A DNA stretch of 64,000 nucleotides. Origin: Methylocella silvestris BL2 (GTDB taxonomy: Bacteria; Pseudomonadota; Alphaproteobacteria; Rhizobiales; Beijerinckiaceae). Location of the stretch: positions 3,561,001 through 3,625,000 of the forward strand of contig NC_011666.1 of the NCBI RefSeq assembly GCF_000021745.1. The letters are read 5' to 3'. Below the pieces are notes generated by a model. That model made no database searches. It was not told the DNA's origin and saw nothing but the letters and a program-made list of their open reading frames with translations. Below, piece by piece: positions 26,398 to 36,029 of the stretch (position 1 is its first letter; every line of letters begins with the position of its first letter). A program made the position numbers and the translations under genes.

Positions 26398-29300
26398 GCC
26401 AGGCGCTCGCGCATCGATCTGATATCTTCATGCGTCGAATTGCGCCGGCTGCGCCAAAAGCCGCGCCGCGCCGCCTCCTCGAAACGGGATAGGATCGCCC
26501 CGGCGGCTTTCGGATTGGCGCTCGCGAGAAACGCTGCGACCTCAGGGTCGCCGCAGGTCGCGTCGAACATCAGGTCGAAGTGATGGCTTTGCGTCGCATC
26601 GGTCATGATGGCAAGGCCGAAGAGATGATCGACGGTCTCGGCGATCTCGGCCGCGCCGCGATGGCCGTGTTGCATCTGGCCCCTGATCCAGCGGGGATTG
26701 CCGGCGCGCCCGCGCATGATGCGGGCGATCTCCTCGGGCATGGTCCGCACTGTGATCTTTTGGGCGTCGCTTGTCGCGACATGGTAGATCGCGGGACGCC
26801 CGCCAAGCATCTCGGCGGCGGCGGAAAATCCACCCGCGTGATCGACGATGGCGTCGGATTCAAGAAGGTCCTGCTCGACCTGATCCTGAACATGGATCAT
26901 CGCATCGGCGCTGGCGATGCGCCCCGCGAAAGCCGACGTTTGGGTCGCCTCGCCCCGCGCGCCGCGATAAGCGTACGAAGTCGCCTCGATGTAGAGCTGC
27001 CCTAGCTCTTCACGCGTGATCGACGCGTTGTCATTGATCGCCCGCGACAGCGAGAGCCCGAAGGCGCCGGGGGCGGCGCCGAAGATGCGCAGCGGCGCCT
27101 CGCCGCTCTTGCGCGCAAACGCCGCAAGAGGATTATCATCGTCATCTTCATCACGCTGGCTAATGGCGCGAACGGCCTGGTCGAAGAGCGCGATCTGCGC
27201 CGGAAAGGCGTCGCGGAACATCCCGGAAATGCGCAGCGTGACGTCAACGCGCGGGTGCCCGAGTTTCGCGAGCGGGATGATGTCGAAGCCGCTGACGCGG
27301 GAGGTTGCGGCGTCCCAGACGGGCGCGGCGCCGATCAGCGCCATGGCCTGGGCCAGATCGTCGCCGCCGGTGCGCATGGTCGCGCTCGCCCAAATGTCCA
27401 TCACGATGCGCTTTGGCCAATCGCCGTGATCCCGCGCATGGCGGCGCAGCACTTCTTCCGCCGCGCGCTTGCCGATTTCGAAGGCCGTGCGTGTGGGGAC
27501 AGAGCGCGGATCGACGCTGTAGATATTGCGCCCTGTCGGCAGCACGTCGATGCGCCCGCGAGAGGGCGCGCCGCCTGGTCCCGGCGCGACAAACCGCCCG
27601 TCGAGCGCGGCGATCAGCGCAGCGAGCTCGGCTGCGCCGCAACGCGCGATGAGTTCGCCCGCGCCGGGGCGAGCCTCGTGCGGCAAAGCTGCAATCAACG
27701 ACTCGCGACGGCCGGGATCGGGCGCTTCGCCGAACACATGAAGCCCGTCGCCGATGCGCATATCCTTGACGTCGCAGAGGAAGGCGTCGAGGCGCGCCAG
27801 AGCGTCAAGATGATTTTCGTCATCCTTTATGCCGCAATCCTGAGCGAGGCCAGTTTCGCGCGCGCGGGCGATGATGGCGGCGCCGATCAGCTTTGCCCGC
27901 TTCGGGTCGAGCGATTCAGCGCTCGCATATTCATCGAGCAGCGATTCGATGTCCTGCGCTGCGCCAAAACTGCCCGCGCTCATCAGCGGCGGGGTCAGAT
28001 GGCCGATGGTCAGGGCGGCGATGCGGCGCTTCGCCTGCGCCGCCTCGCCCGGATTGTTGACGATGAACGGGTAGACGACCGGCGTCGGCCCTAGCACGGC
28101 TTCGGGGGCGCAGGAGGGACCGAGCGCATTGGCCTTGCCGGGGAGCCATTCCAGCGTGCCGTGAGCGCCGCAATGGATGAGCGCGTCCATTTTCGCTGCA
28201 TGCCGCAGCCACATGTAGAAGGCGATATAGGCATGGCGCGGCGCCAGCGTCACGTCATGATAGTTCGCCTTGTGGTCGGCGGCCGCGCCGCGTCCGGGTT
28301 GCAGCGCCACGAAGAAACGGTTCGCCGAAATGACCGAGAAACGGAACATGCCGTCCGCGCCGGCTTCGCCTGCGGGATCTCCCCATTGCGCGAAAACCTG
28401 CTCCGAGAAGGCGCGCGGCGCGGCGGCGAGCGCTTCCTTATAATCGGACAAGGGGTAGCAAACCGCGAACGCCTGCGCTTCGAGGAGCCGCATCAGTTCG
28501 TCGTCCGGCGGCAAGGCGCCGATGTTATAGCCGGATTGGCCCAGGGCGCGCGCGATCGCGCCGACGCTTTTTGCCGTGTCGAGCCCCACCGCATAGCCGC
28601 CGCGTCCCGCCTTGCCCGGATAGTCCGACAGGATGCAAGCGATCCTGCGCTCGGAGCGCGGCGTCTTGCGCAATTTGGCCCAGGCCGCCGCGAGGTCCGC
28701 CACGAAGTCGATGCGCGAGGGGAGGGCGACATGGGTCAGCGGCGTGAATTCAAGATCGGCGCGATGCGCCGTTTCCGCCTTCACGGCGATCGCGCGCGTA
28801 ATCAGCCGTCCGTCCATTTCCGGCAGCACGACATTCATGGCGAGGTCGGCCGCTCGCAAGCCCCTTGGATCATCCGCCCATTGCGCCTCGGTCGCGCTCG
28901 CGAAAATAATTTGCAGGACCGGCGCGTCGGCCTCGTCAAGCACGCTTGCGCCATCCTCAATCCGGGCGGAAAACGCCGTCCCATTGAAAATGACGTCAGG
29001 TTTTTCCCGGCCGAACTGCGCGCGAAGAAAACCGATCGCTTGCGGGTCCTTGAGGCTCGACACGAAAACGGCCTCGACGCCAAATCCCCGGAGGCTCAGC
29101 GCGTCGGCGAGCGCCAGGATCGGCCCGGTGTCGCCGGCCAGGAGATATGATCGGTAAAATATGATTTCCGCGCGGGGCGCGTCTTTGGCGGCGCGGCGGC
29201 GGGCTGGATCATAGAGGCCAGCGGGCGGCTCCATCCCTTGCGCGGTCCACGCCGCCGGTCCGTTCAGCGTCGCCTCGATCCAGTCGAGAACAGTCCCGAT

Positions 29301-29738
29301 ATTGGCGGCCCCGCCGGCCTGCAGCCGGGCGGAAATTTCGTCAAGATCGGCTTGCGCGACGGTCGAGGCCTCGCTGAGGCGCAGGTCGGCGACGGAATCT
29401 CCAGGGATGATGCCGAGGGCCACTCCATTCACGCGAGCGGCGCGTGAAATCTCCTCGACGCCATAGCGCCAATAGTCGAGGCCGCCGAGCAGGCGCACGA
29501 GAACGAAGCGGGACTTCGCAATGACTTTTTCGACGTAGAGGTCGACGGAATAGGGGTGCTTCAGATCGGCGAGATTGGCGAGCCTTATGCTCAGGCCGCG
29601 CCTTTGCGCGGCGTCGGCGAAGGACGACAGATCGCTGTCCGAAAAGGACAGAAAGACGAGATCGGCCGGCGTCTGCGCGAGATCGACGGCGACCTCGGCT
29701 TCGTCGACCGATCGGCTCTCTGTACGGAGCAGATGCAT
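26391..29738 (-). CDS. cobN: Cobaltochelatase subunit CobN
   Basis: Large subunit of the ATP-dependent cobaltochelatase that inserts Co(II) into hydrogenobyrinate a,c-diamide; CobS and CobT are the partner AAA and accessory subunits. The 1115 residues include LIHCGAHGTLEWLPGKANALG, YPFIVNNPGEAAQAKRRIAA, FDIIPLAKLGHPRVDVTLRI and GRAGNPRWIRGQMQHGHRGAAE, all hallmarks of the CobN/BchH family. It is somewhat shorter than the Pseudomonas denitrificans protein. It directly abuts cobW upstream. No cobS or cobT is in the window. Confidence 0.96.
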   Translation of the reverse strand: MHLLRTESRSVDEAEVAVDLAQTPADLVFLSFSDSDLSSFADAAQRRGLSIRLANLADLKHPYSVDLYVEKVIAKSRFVLVRLLGGLDYWRYGVEEISRAARVNGVALGIIPGDSVADLRLSEASTVAQADLDEISARLQAGGAANIGTVLDWIEATLNGPAAWTAQGMEPPAGLYDPARRRAAKDAPRAEIIFYRSYLLAGDTGPILALADALSLRGFGVEAVFVSSLKDPQAIGFLRAQFGREKPDVIFNGTAFSARIEDGASVLDEADAPVLQIIFASATEAQWADDPRGLRAADLAMNVVLPEMDGRLITRAIAVKAETAHRADLEFTPLTHVALPSRIDFVADLAAAWAKLRKTPRSERRIACILSDYPGKAGRGGYAVGLDTAKSVGAIARALGQSGYNIGALPPDDELMRLLEAQAFAVCYPLSDYKEALAAAPRAFSEQVFAQWGDPAGEAGADGMFRFSVISANRFFVALQPGRGAAADHKANYHDVTLAPRHAYIAFYMWLRHAAKMDALIHCGAHGTLEWLPGKANALGPSCAPEAVLGPTPVVYPFIVNNPGEAAQAKRRIAALTIGHLTPPLMSAGSFGAAQDIESLLDEYASAESLDPKRAKLIGAAIIARARETGLAQDCGIKDDENHLDALARLDAFLCDVKDMRIGDGLHVFGEAPDPGRRESLIAALPHEARPGAGELIARCGAAELAALIAALDGRFVAPGPGGAPSRGRIDVLPTGRNIYSVDPRSVPTRTAFEIGKRAAEEVLRRHARDHGDWPKRIVMDIWASATMRTGGDDLAQAMALIGAAPVWDAATSRVSGFDIIPLAKLGHPRVDVTLRISGMFRDAFPAQIALFDQAVRAISQRDEDDDDNPLAAFARKSGEAPLRIFGAAPGAFGLSLSRAINDNASITREELGQLYIEATSYAYRGARGEATQTSAFAGRIASADAMIHVQDQVEQDLLESDAIVDHAGGFSAAAEMLGGRPAIYHVATSDAQKITVRTMPEEIARIMRGRAGNPRWIRGQMQHGHRGAAEIAETVDHLFGLAIMTDATQSHHFDLMFDATCGDPEVAAFLASANPKAAGAILSRFEEAARRGFWRSRRNSTHEDIRSMRERLAC

Positions 29739-30788
29739 TCAGCGCTCCAGCGCCTGCCGGATGGCGGCGGCGTTCAGGCCCTTTTCGCCGATGACCACAA
29801 GCCGCCCCTCGCGCGCCTCGCCCAAAGCCCAGGGGCGGTCGAAACTATGCTTGAAGCGCGCGCCGACGCCCTGCACCAGAAGCCGCATCGGCTTGCCGCG
29901 CACATCAACGAAGCCCTTGATGCGGAGCACGTCGTGAGCCTCCGCGATCCTGGCGAGGCGGCCGATGAAGGAGGCGGGGTCGTCGATCGTCGGCGCTTCG
30001 ACGATGAGGCTTTCGAAATCATCATGGTCGTGATCGGCCTCGTCATCATGATGCGAGCGCCGGTTCAAAAGATCGTCCTCGGCGGCGGCGTTGAGGCCGA
30101 GAAGAATTTTGGCGTCGATGCGCCCTTGCTCCGAGCCGACGATTCGAACGGCGCGCGGCAGAACGGCCGTGATGTCGGCGCGCACCCGCGCCTCGTCCTC
30201 GGCCGACATGAGATCGGTCTTGTTGAGAATGACGAGATCGGCGCAGAGCAGCTGATCCTCGAAAACCTCTTCCAGCGGATTATCATGCGCGATCGAGGGA
30301 TCGGCCTCGCGCTGGCGCGCCAGTTTCAGGGGATCGTCGGCAAAGCGTCCCTCGGCCGCCGCTGCGCCGTCGACGACGGCGATGACGCCGTCGACCGTGA
30401 GCCGCGCGCGGATCTGCGGCCAGTCGAACGCCTTGACGAGCGGCTTTGGCAGGGCGAGGCCCGAAGTCTCGATGACGATGTGCTCGGGCGGCGGATCGAG
30501 CGCGAGCAGGCGCTCGATCGCGGGCAGGAAATCATCGGCGACAGTGCAGCAGATGCAGCCATTGGCGAGTTCGACGATGGCGTCCGCGTCGCAGCCGAGA
30601 TCGTCGCAGCCGCGTAAAATGTCGCGGTCGACGCCGATATCGCCGAATTCATTGATGATCAAAGCGAGGCGCCGCCCCGCGTTATGGGCTAGGAGATGAC
30701 GGATCAGCGTCGTCTTCCCGGCGCCGAGGAAGCCGGTGATGATGGTGGCGGGAATCCGCGACAGGCGCGCGCTGGAGAGATCATTCAT
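29739..30788 (-). CDS. cobW: CobW, COG0523 GTPase metallochaperone
   Basis: GTP-dependent metal chaperone, proposed to deliver cobalt for corrin synthesis. From the start at 30786-30788 (349 residues) the P-loop GFLGAGKTT lies at 19-27, the metal-binding CxCC motif at C78/C80/C81 in ELANGCICCTV, and a His/Asp-rich loop (RRSHHDDEADHDHDDF) near residue 255. This start fits the family; the open frame extends a further 28 codons into the riboswitch expression platform and is less likely. First gene of the operon, immediately before cobN. Confidence 0.93.
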   Translation of the reverse strand: MNDLSSARLSRIPATIITGFLGAGKTTLIRHLLAHNAGRRLALIINEFGDIGVDRDILRGCDDLGCDADAIVELANGCICCTVADDFLPAIERLLALDPPPEHIVIETSGLALPKPLVKAFDWPQIRARLTVDGVIAVVDGAAAAEGRFADDPLKLARQREADPSIAHDNPLEEVFEDQLLCADLVILNKTDLMSAEDEARVRADITAVLPRAVRIVGSEQGRIDAKILLGLNAAAEDDLLNRRSHHDDEADHDHDDFESLIVEAPTIDDPASFIGRLARIAEAHDVLRIKGFVDVRGKPMRLLVQGVGARFKHSFDRPWALGEAREGRLVVIGEKGLNAAAIRQALER

Positions 30789-30829
30789 CAGGCCCGGGGT
30801 CTCCGCTCGACGCGGGCGCTGAGGAAAGG

Positions 30830-30848
30830 GGGGCGCTGCGAGCGCCCC
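30830..30848 (-). terminator. Hairpin of the riboswitch expression platform
   Basis: On the minus strand, GGGGCGCT and AGCGCCCC form a perfect 8-bp stem around a three-base loop, followed by CCTTTCCTC. It lies between the AdoCbl aptamer and the cobW start. It may act as an intrinsic terminator, although the T run is short; sequestration of the ribosome binding site is an alternative. Confidence 0.5.
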
Positions 30849-30913
30849 TTCTGCCGGCGCAATAGCCGGCATCGATCATGGCCGGAGCGCCCCGCCGGCC
30901 AGAACTCGATCGA

Positions 30914-31090
30914 ACGGCAGGTTTCCTGGCTCGCGGATCGGCGCCGCTCGCCGCCTTCCCAGAAGCTTATGGCTTCCAGTGGCTTATGGCGCGCGGCTAC
31001 CCGCTTACAGTTGCGGGGGCAGCTGTGGATTGCGCGCTTTTGGAAAGCGCGCGCCACATTCCCTTTAAACCCTCGGCAGAGGGACCGTTA
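30914..31090 (-). promoter_or_regulatory. Adenosylcobalamin (B12) riboswitch upstream of cobW
   Basis: Read on the minus strand, the conserved cobalamin aptamer blocks appear in order: GGT with hairpin CCCTCTGCCGAGGG, TTTAAAGGGAATGTGG, GCTGCCCCCGCAACTGTAAG, GCCACTGG, TGGGAAGGCGG, and CGAGCCAGGAAACCTGCC (ending near 30916). The B12-box segment matches the consensus closely. It should shut down cobW and the downstream cob genes when adenosylcobalamin is plentiful. The divergent cytochrome and cobO genes lie on the other side and have no aptamer of their own that I could see. Confidence 0.95.
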
Positions 31091-31140
31091 CGGGCGCGAG
31101 AGTAGACCCTGTGGCTGTCGTGTCAATCGCGACGTCAGAC

Positions 31141-31656
31141 TCACCCAAAACAGGCGTCGATGGTCTTTTCCCAATCCGCCGGCTTCGGCTCGTGGTTGCT
31201 CGGCCGTTCGCGGTTCAGCGCTCCGTCCGAGCGCGCGCGGAGATAGACGTAGATCGGATCGAGATAGCACATGACGTTCTTGTTCTCGCCGAAGCTCGGC
31301 ATGACCAGCTCCTGCGAGGCGCTGATGTTACGCTTGCCGCCGATGATCGTGCCCTGCACCTGCTGCGTCGTCAGGGATTTGAGCGAATCGACGAGAGAGG
31401 GCGCATAAGATGAGCCGAGCGCGTCGGGGCCATGGCACTGCAGGCAGTTTGCGCCATACATGCGGTAGCCGATGAACGTATACCAATCGACCATGCCGTC
31501 CTTCCCGATCTTATAGGTCGGGTTGCCGTCCTTGTCGAAATATTCGCCGTTTGTCGAGGTGACCGGCGCGGGGTCCCCGGCGCCATCGGCGCGCGCCGAT
31601 GCCGCTGCGAGGAGACTTGCTGCGGCAAGGCAGGCGAGAGATGCGGCAAGCTTCAT
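31141..31656 (-). CDS. Four-cysteine c-type cytochrome, methanol-metabolism-related family
   Basis: Periplasmic monoheme cytochrome of 171 residues. A signal peptide (LAASLACLAAASLLAAASARA) is followed by NGEYFDKDGNPTYKIGKDGMVDWYTF and the heme site CLQCH (C71, C74, H75); VMPSFGEN holds a candidate axial Met. Two further cysteines, in VMCYLDP and DACFG at the very end, could form a disulfide and give the four-Cys pattern of the family seen near methanol or lanthanide-dependent dehydrogenase genes in methylotrophs. No dehydrogenase gene is in the window. The partner in electron transfer is inferred, not shown. It is transcribed toward the riboswitch. Confidence 0.8.
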   Translation of the reverse strand: MKLAASLACLAAASLLAAASARADGAGDPAPVTSTNGEYFDKDGNPTYKIGKDGMVDWYTFIGYRMYGANCLQCHGPDALGSSYAPSLVDSLKSLTTQQVQGTIIGGKRNISASQELVMPSFGENKNVMCYLDPIYVYLRARSDGALNRERPSNHEPKPADWEKTIDACFG

Positions 31657-31844
31657 TTTCTTGTTCTCCTAACGATCGGGCGCATTTTTTCATGGACGCT
31701 TGCGTCAAAGCCGCGCGCGGATTGTCATGGGCGATGAAAGCGCGCGCAAGAGCGGAGTTGATTTTCTCCGTCACAAATCATTGCGGGCATTGACCTTTTG
31801 CCCGCGGCCCCGCAGGCCGCTACACTCCGAGGGAGGAGAGGGTG

Positions 31845-32462
31845 ATGAACGAACTGCTGGACCAGACGGATTTGCGCCATCGCGAGAAGATGGCCAATCG
31901 CAAGCGCGTTCAGGACGCCAAAGTCGCCGGCAAGACGATCACGGACAAGGGCCTGCTGATGGTCCACACCGGATCGGGCAAGGGGAAATCCACCGCGGCG
32001 TTTGGGCTTCTGTTGCGCGCGCTGGGTCATGGCTGGCGCTGCGCCGTGGTCCAGTTCGGCAAGGGCGTCTGGGACAGCGGGGAGCGGGCGGCGCTCTCGC
32101 TTTTTGCCGATCTTGTCGAATTTCATGCGCTCGGCGAGGGTTTTACGTGGGAGACGCAGGATCGCGCTCGTGACGTCGCCAGCGCCGAGGCCGCCTTCGC
32201 CAAGGCGGAAAGCCTGATGCGCGATCCCGCCCTGAAACTGATCGTGCTCGACGAACTGAACATCGCCTTGCGCTACGATCATCTTCCGGTCGCGCGCGTC
32301 GTCGAGGTGCTTAGCGCGCGGCGCTCCGATCTCCATGTCGTCGTCACCGGCCGCAACGCCAAAGCGGAGCTGATCGCCGCCGCCGATCTCGTTACCGAGA
32401 TGACGCTGGTGAAGCATCATTTCGCGGCCGGGGTGCGGGCGCAGGCGGGCGTCGAATTTTGA
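31845..32462 (+). CDS. cobO: Cob(I)yrinic acid a,c-diamide adenosyltransferase, CobO
   Basis: Transfers the adenosyl group of ATP to cob(I)alamin precursors (CobA/CobO/BtuR family). The 205 residues contain [18 protein letters not shown], the P-loop [31 protein letters not shown] and [20 protein letters not shown] choose the ATG at 31845 with GGGAGGAG centred eight to twelve bases upstream; a GTG one codon earlier is possible. The stop overlaps the cobQ start. Confidence 0.95.
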   Translation: MNELLDQTDLRHREKMANRKRVQDAKVAGKTITDKGLLMVHTGSGKGKSTAAFGLLLRALGHGWRCAVVQFGKGVWDSGERAALSLFADLVEFHALGEGFTWETQDRARDVASAEAAFAKAESLMRDPALKLIVLDELNIALRYDHLPVARVVEVLSARRSDLHVVVTGRNAKAELIAAADLVTEMTLVKHHFAAGVRAQAGVEF

Positions 32463-33940
32463 CTCCTTCGGGCGGGCGGCCAAGGGCGCGCGCGCTGATG
32501 ATTCAGGGCTCTGGCTCCGACGTCGGCAAGTCGCTCATCGTCGCCGGGCTTTGCCGCGCCTACCGCAATCGCGGCCTGAAGGTGCTGCCGTTCAAGCCGC
32601 AGAACATGTCGAACAACGCCGCCGTGACGCCGGACGGCGGCGAGATCGGCCGCGCCCAGGCGATGCAGGCGCTGGCCTGCGGCGCGCCCCTCAGCGTCGA
32701 TATGAATCCAGTGCTGCTGAAGCCGCAGACCGGCAATGGCGCGCAGATTGTCGTGCAGGGCAAGGTCGTTGGAACCGCCGCCGCGCGCGACTATCAGCAG
32801 TGGAAGCCGAAACTTCTCGGCGCCGTGCTCGACAGTTTCTCAAAGCTTGCGGCCAAGGCGGATCTCATTGTTGTCGAAGGGGCGGGGAGCGCCTCCGAAG
32901 TCAATCTGCGCCAGAACGATATCGCCAATATGGGATTTGCGCGCGCCGCCGGCGTTCCGGTGATTCTTGTCGGCGATATCGACCGCGGCGGCGTCATCGC
33001 CCAGATCGTCGGCACGAAATCCGTGATCGCGCCTGAGGACGCCGCGATGATCCAAGGCTTTATCATCAATAAATTCCGTGGCGATCCGACGCTGTTCGCC
33101 GACGGCATGGCCTTCATCGCGCAAAGATCCGGCTGGCCCGCGCTCGGGCTCATTCCCTTTTGCGCCGAGGCGGCGCTTCTGCCGGCTGAGGACAGTTTTG
33201 GCCTTTCGACGGCAAGACCGAAAGGCCGCGGCAAAATTCTCATCGCCGTTCCAATTCTGCCGGGAATCGCCAATTTCGACGATCTCGATCCGCTGCGGCT
33301 CGAGCCCGACGTCGAAATCGCGATGGTGCGGTCAGGCGAGGTTCTGCCGGCCGAAGCGCGCCTCGTGCTGTTGCCCGGCTCCAAAACGACGATCGCCGAT
33401 CTCGCAGCGTTCCGACGCGAGGGGTGGGACATCGATCTTGCCGCGCATGTGCGCCGCGGTGGTCATGTCATCGGCCTTTGCGGCGGCTATCAGATGCTCG
33501 GCAGGACGTTGCGCGATCCCGCCGGCGTCGAAGGGCCTTCCGGCGAGGCGGCGGGGCTCGGGCTGCTCGATGTCGAGACCGAATTGACGGGCGACAAAAC
33601 CCTGGCTCCGGCGGTGGGCGCGTCGGCGGCGGATGGCGCGCCGTTCAAGGGATATGAAATGCATCTTGGCCGCACCTTTGGGCCGGGCTGCGCGGCGCCG
33701 CTGCTGATTTTGGCCGATGGCCGGCGCGAGGGCGCCGTTTCGGCGGACGGGCGGGTCAGCGGCTCCTATGTCCACGGCCTCTTCAGCGAACTGGCGCAAC
33801 GCGCCAGTCTGCTGGCGCGGTTGGGGGGCGAAGGATCGGGGCTGTCCTATGAGGCGTCGATCGAGCGCGCGCTTGACGCCGTCGCCAACCATCTCGAGTC
33901 CCATATGGACCTCGACCATCTGCTTACCCTGGCCAGTTGA
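32459..33940 (+). CDS. cobQ: Cobyric acid synthase, CobQ
   Basis: ATP- and glutamine-dependent amidation of the b, d, e and g side chains of adenosylcobyrinate a,c-diamide. The 493 residues have the dethiobiotin-synthetase-like domain ([38 protein letters not shown]) and a C-terminal glutamine amidotransferase domain ([13 protein letters not shown] with the nucleophile cysteine, [20 protein letters not shown]). The start is probably the TTG at 32459 overlapping the cobO stop (TTGA), which couples the two genes. Confidence 0.95.
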   Translation: MTPSGGRPRARALMIQGSGSDVGKSLIVAGLCRAYRNRGLKVLPFKPQNMSNNAAVTPDGGEIGRAQAMQALACGAPLSVDMNPVLLKPQTGNGAQIVVQGKVVGTAAARDYQQWKPKLLGAVLDSFSKLAAKADLIVVEGAGSASEVNLRQNDIANMGFARAAGVPVILVGDIDRGGVIAQIVGTKSVIAPEDAAMIQGFIINKFRGDPTLFADGMAFIAQRSGWPALGLIPFCAEAALLPAEDSFGLSTARPKGRGKILIAVPILPGIANFDDLDPLRLEPDVEIAMVRSGEVLPAEARLVLLPGSKTTIADLAAFRREGWDIDLAAHVRRGGHVIGLCGGYQMLGRTLRDPAGVEGPSGEAAGLGLLDVETELTGDKTLAPAVGASAADGAPFKGYEMHLGRTFGPGCAAPLLILADGRREGAVSADGRVSGSYVHGLFSELAQRASLLARLGGEGSGLSYEASIERALDAVANHLESHMDLDHLLTLAS

Positions 33941-34916
33941 GGCAAAGCGCGGCGAGCCCGACCAAGGCGAGATTGACGAGGCATGCGCGCCAATAGAGCG
34001 CCAGCGCGCGAAAAATGTCCTGGGGGGCAGCGGCTTCGGAGCCCGCCCCCATCCAGCCGTCCGCCACCAGCTTCTCGCCATATTGCCGGGGTCCGCCAAG
34101 CTTCAGGCCGAGGGCGCCGGCGAAAGCCGCCTCCGGCCAGCCGCCGTTTGGCGAGGGATGGCCGCGCGCATCGCGGCGCATGGCGCGCCAGGCGGCTGCG
34201 GGATCCCCGCCCCGCAGGAGGGCGGCGCCGATCACGATAAGAACGGCCGAAAGGCGCGCGGGCAGAAAATTGGCGAGATCGTCGAGCTTTGCGGCTGCAA
34301 AACCGAAAGCTTCATGTCTTGGCGTCAAATGGCCGATCATGCTGTCGGCTGTATTCAGCGCCTTGTAGGCGACCCCGCCCGGCAGGCCGCCGAGCGCCAG
34401 CCAGAAGATTGGGGCGACGACGCCATCGGAAAAATTCTCGGCGAGGCTTTCGATCGCGGCGCGGCAGACGCCGGCTTCGTCGAGTTGATCGACATTGCGC
34501 CCGACAATGGCGCCGACCGCGACGCGCCCGCCCTGAAGCCCAGACTCCTCCAGCGCCAACGCCACGGCGCGAACATGCTGGTCAAGACTTTTTTGCGCGA
34601 TCAGGGTTGAGGCGGCAAGCGCGAGGAGAATAAGCGAGAGGATGGGCGCCAGCCCGGCATGAAGAATGAATTGTTCGATGAGAAAGGCGCAGCCTCCGGC
34701 CACGCCGAGAACGAGAACCAGCGCCGCCGCGCCGAGAAGACGACGTTGGCCAAAAGGCAGATCGTCCCGGTTGAGCCTGCGGTCGGCGAACGCGATCAGG
34801 CCGCCGATCCAGGTGACCGGATGGCCGATGGCCGCAAAAAGCGACCTGGGGTAGCCGATCGCGCCTTCGATCCCAGCCGCAACGCTTGCCAGCGCGAAAA
34901 ACATCGGGAAATTCAT
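33924..34916 (-). CDS. cobD: Adenosylcobinamide-phosphate synthase, CobD (CbiB)
   Basis: Membrane enzyme attaching the aminopropanol (phosphate) arm to adenosylcobyric acid. The 330 residues have several membrane segments and the family motifs [61 protein letters not shown] and [11 protein letters not shown]. The C-terminus has [19 protein letters not shown]. It converges with cobQ, overlapping its end by 17 bases, and is divergent from cobC with a 54-base gap. Confidence 0.94.
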   Translation of the reverse strand: MNFPMFFALASVAAGIEGAIGYPRSLFAAIGHPVTWIGGLIAFADRRLNRDDLPFGQRRLLGAAALVLVLGVAGGCAFLIEQFILHAGLAPILSLILLALAASTLIAQKSLDQHVRAVALALEESGLQGGRVAVGAIVGRNVDQLDEAGVCRAAIESLAENFSDGVVAPIFWLALGGLPGGVAYKALNTADSMIGHLTPRHEAFGFAAAKLDDLANFLPARLSAVLIVIGAALLRGGDPAAAWRAMRRDARGHPSPNGGWPEAAFAGALGLKLGGPRQYGEKLVADGWMGAGSEAAAPQDIFRALALYWRACLVNLALVGLAALCLNWPG

Positions 34917-34970
34917 GTTAGGTCTGGCCGCGCTTTATGACAGGCGGCCCCTTGCTGAGAGTGGAGACGA

Positions 34971-36029
34971 TTGAGAAACGAGCTTTTTCTGGACGAGGGA
35001 GCCGGCGCGGAAAGCGTAGGCCGCGGCTTTGAACAAACCGAAGCGGAACCGGCGCATGGCGGCGATCTCTCCACTGCCCGACAAATCTTTCCGGCGGCGC
35101 CCGAGCCTTGGCTCGACCTGTCGACCGGCGTCAATCCCCATTGCTATCCGTTCCGCGCCCCGCCTTCCGAAAGTTTTACGCGTCTGCCGGACCCTCGGGC
35201 CCTCGCCGGGCTTGAGGGCGCCGCCGCCGCCGCCTATGGCGTAGAGGAGGCGGCGAGCGTCGTCGCGGCGCCGGGCACGCAGGCGATCATCAATTGGCTG
35301 CCGCATCTCCTCCCGGCGCAGCGCGTCGGGCTTTTGGGTTTTACCTATTTCGAGCACGCCCGCGCCTGGGGGCGGGTTGGCGCGCAAACCAGCGTGGTTG
35401 AGGACATTGACGCGCTGGAAAAATTCGACGTCGCGATCATCGTCAATCCGAATAATCCGGACGGACGACTCGTCTCCATCAATCGCCTGCGCGATCTGGC
35501 CGACCGCTTTTACCGCAGCGGCCGGCTTCTCATTGTCGATGAGGCGTTCGGCGATTTTCAGGGCCCCTCCGCCAGTCTCGCGCCGCATCTGCCGCCCTCC
35601 GGCGCCGTCGTGTTGCGCTCCTTCGGCAAGGCTTTTGGCCTGCCGGGGGTCCGGCTCGGCTTTGCCGTGGCGGCGCCTGAGTTTGCCGCAAAGCTTCGCG
35701 CCGCCCTCGGATGTTGGCCGGTTTCCGGCGCGGCCGTGGCGATCGGGACGCAGGCGCTGGGCGATGCGTCCTGGCTCGGGGAAACGCGCAGAACACTAGA
35801 GGTCGATGCGGAAAAGCTCGACGCTATCCTGATCGAAGCCGGTTTGACGCTCGCGGGCGGCACCGCGCTGTTCCGGCTGGCCGAGGCGGGCGATGCGCAA
35901 TACTGCTTCAGCCGGCTTGGCGAGGCGGGGATTTTGACGCGCCGATTCGCTGAGCGTCCGCACTGGCTTCGCTTCGCCATTCCGGGGAGCGAGGCGGATC
36001 GGGCAAGGCTGCGTTCGGCGCTTATTTAG
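34971..36029 (+). CDS. cobC: Threonine-phosphate decarboxylase, CobC
   Basis: PLP enzyme that makes the (R)-1-amino-2-propanol phosphate linker used by CobD. The 352 residues are a fold-type I aminotransferase-like protein: WLDLSTGVNPHCYPF, AAPGTQAIINWLPHL, VIIVNPNNPDGRLVS, LLIVDEAFGDF and VLRSFGKAFGLPGVRLGF with the PLP lysine. The start appears to be TTG (34971), with GGAG ending five bases upstream. The stop overlaps the nadD stop on the opposite strand by four bases. Confidence 0.93.
   Translation: MRNELFLDEGAGAESVGRGFEQTEAEPAHGGDLSTARQIFPAAPEPWLDLSTGVNPHCYPFRAPPSESFTRLPDPRALAGLEGAAAAAYGVEEAASVVAAPGTQAIINWLPHLLPAQRVGLLGFTYFEHARAWGRVGAQTSVVEDIDALEKFDVAIIVNPNNPDGRLVSINRLRDLADRFYRSGRLLIVDEAFGDFQGPSASLAPHLPPSGAVVLRSFGKAFGLPGVRLGFAVAAPEFAAKLRAALGCWPVSGAAVAIGTQALGDASWLGETRRTLEVDAEKLDAILIEAGLTLAGGTALFRLAEAGDAQYCFSRLGEAGILTRRFAERPHWLRFAIPGSEADRARLRSALI

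Noticed and set aside
31780-31830. TTGACC and TACACT upstream of cobO as a promoter, or a second cobalamin riboswitch there
   Set aside because: The spacer would be about 25 bases, and no B12-box or other aptamer block is present; only a short GCGGCC/GGCCGC hairpin is seen.
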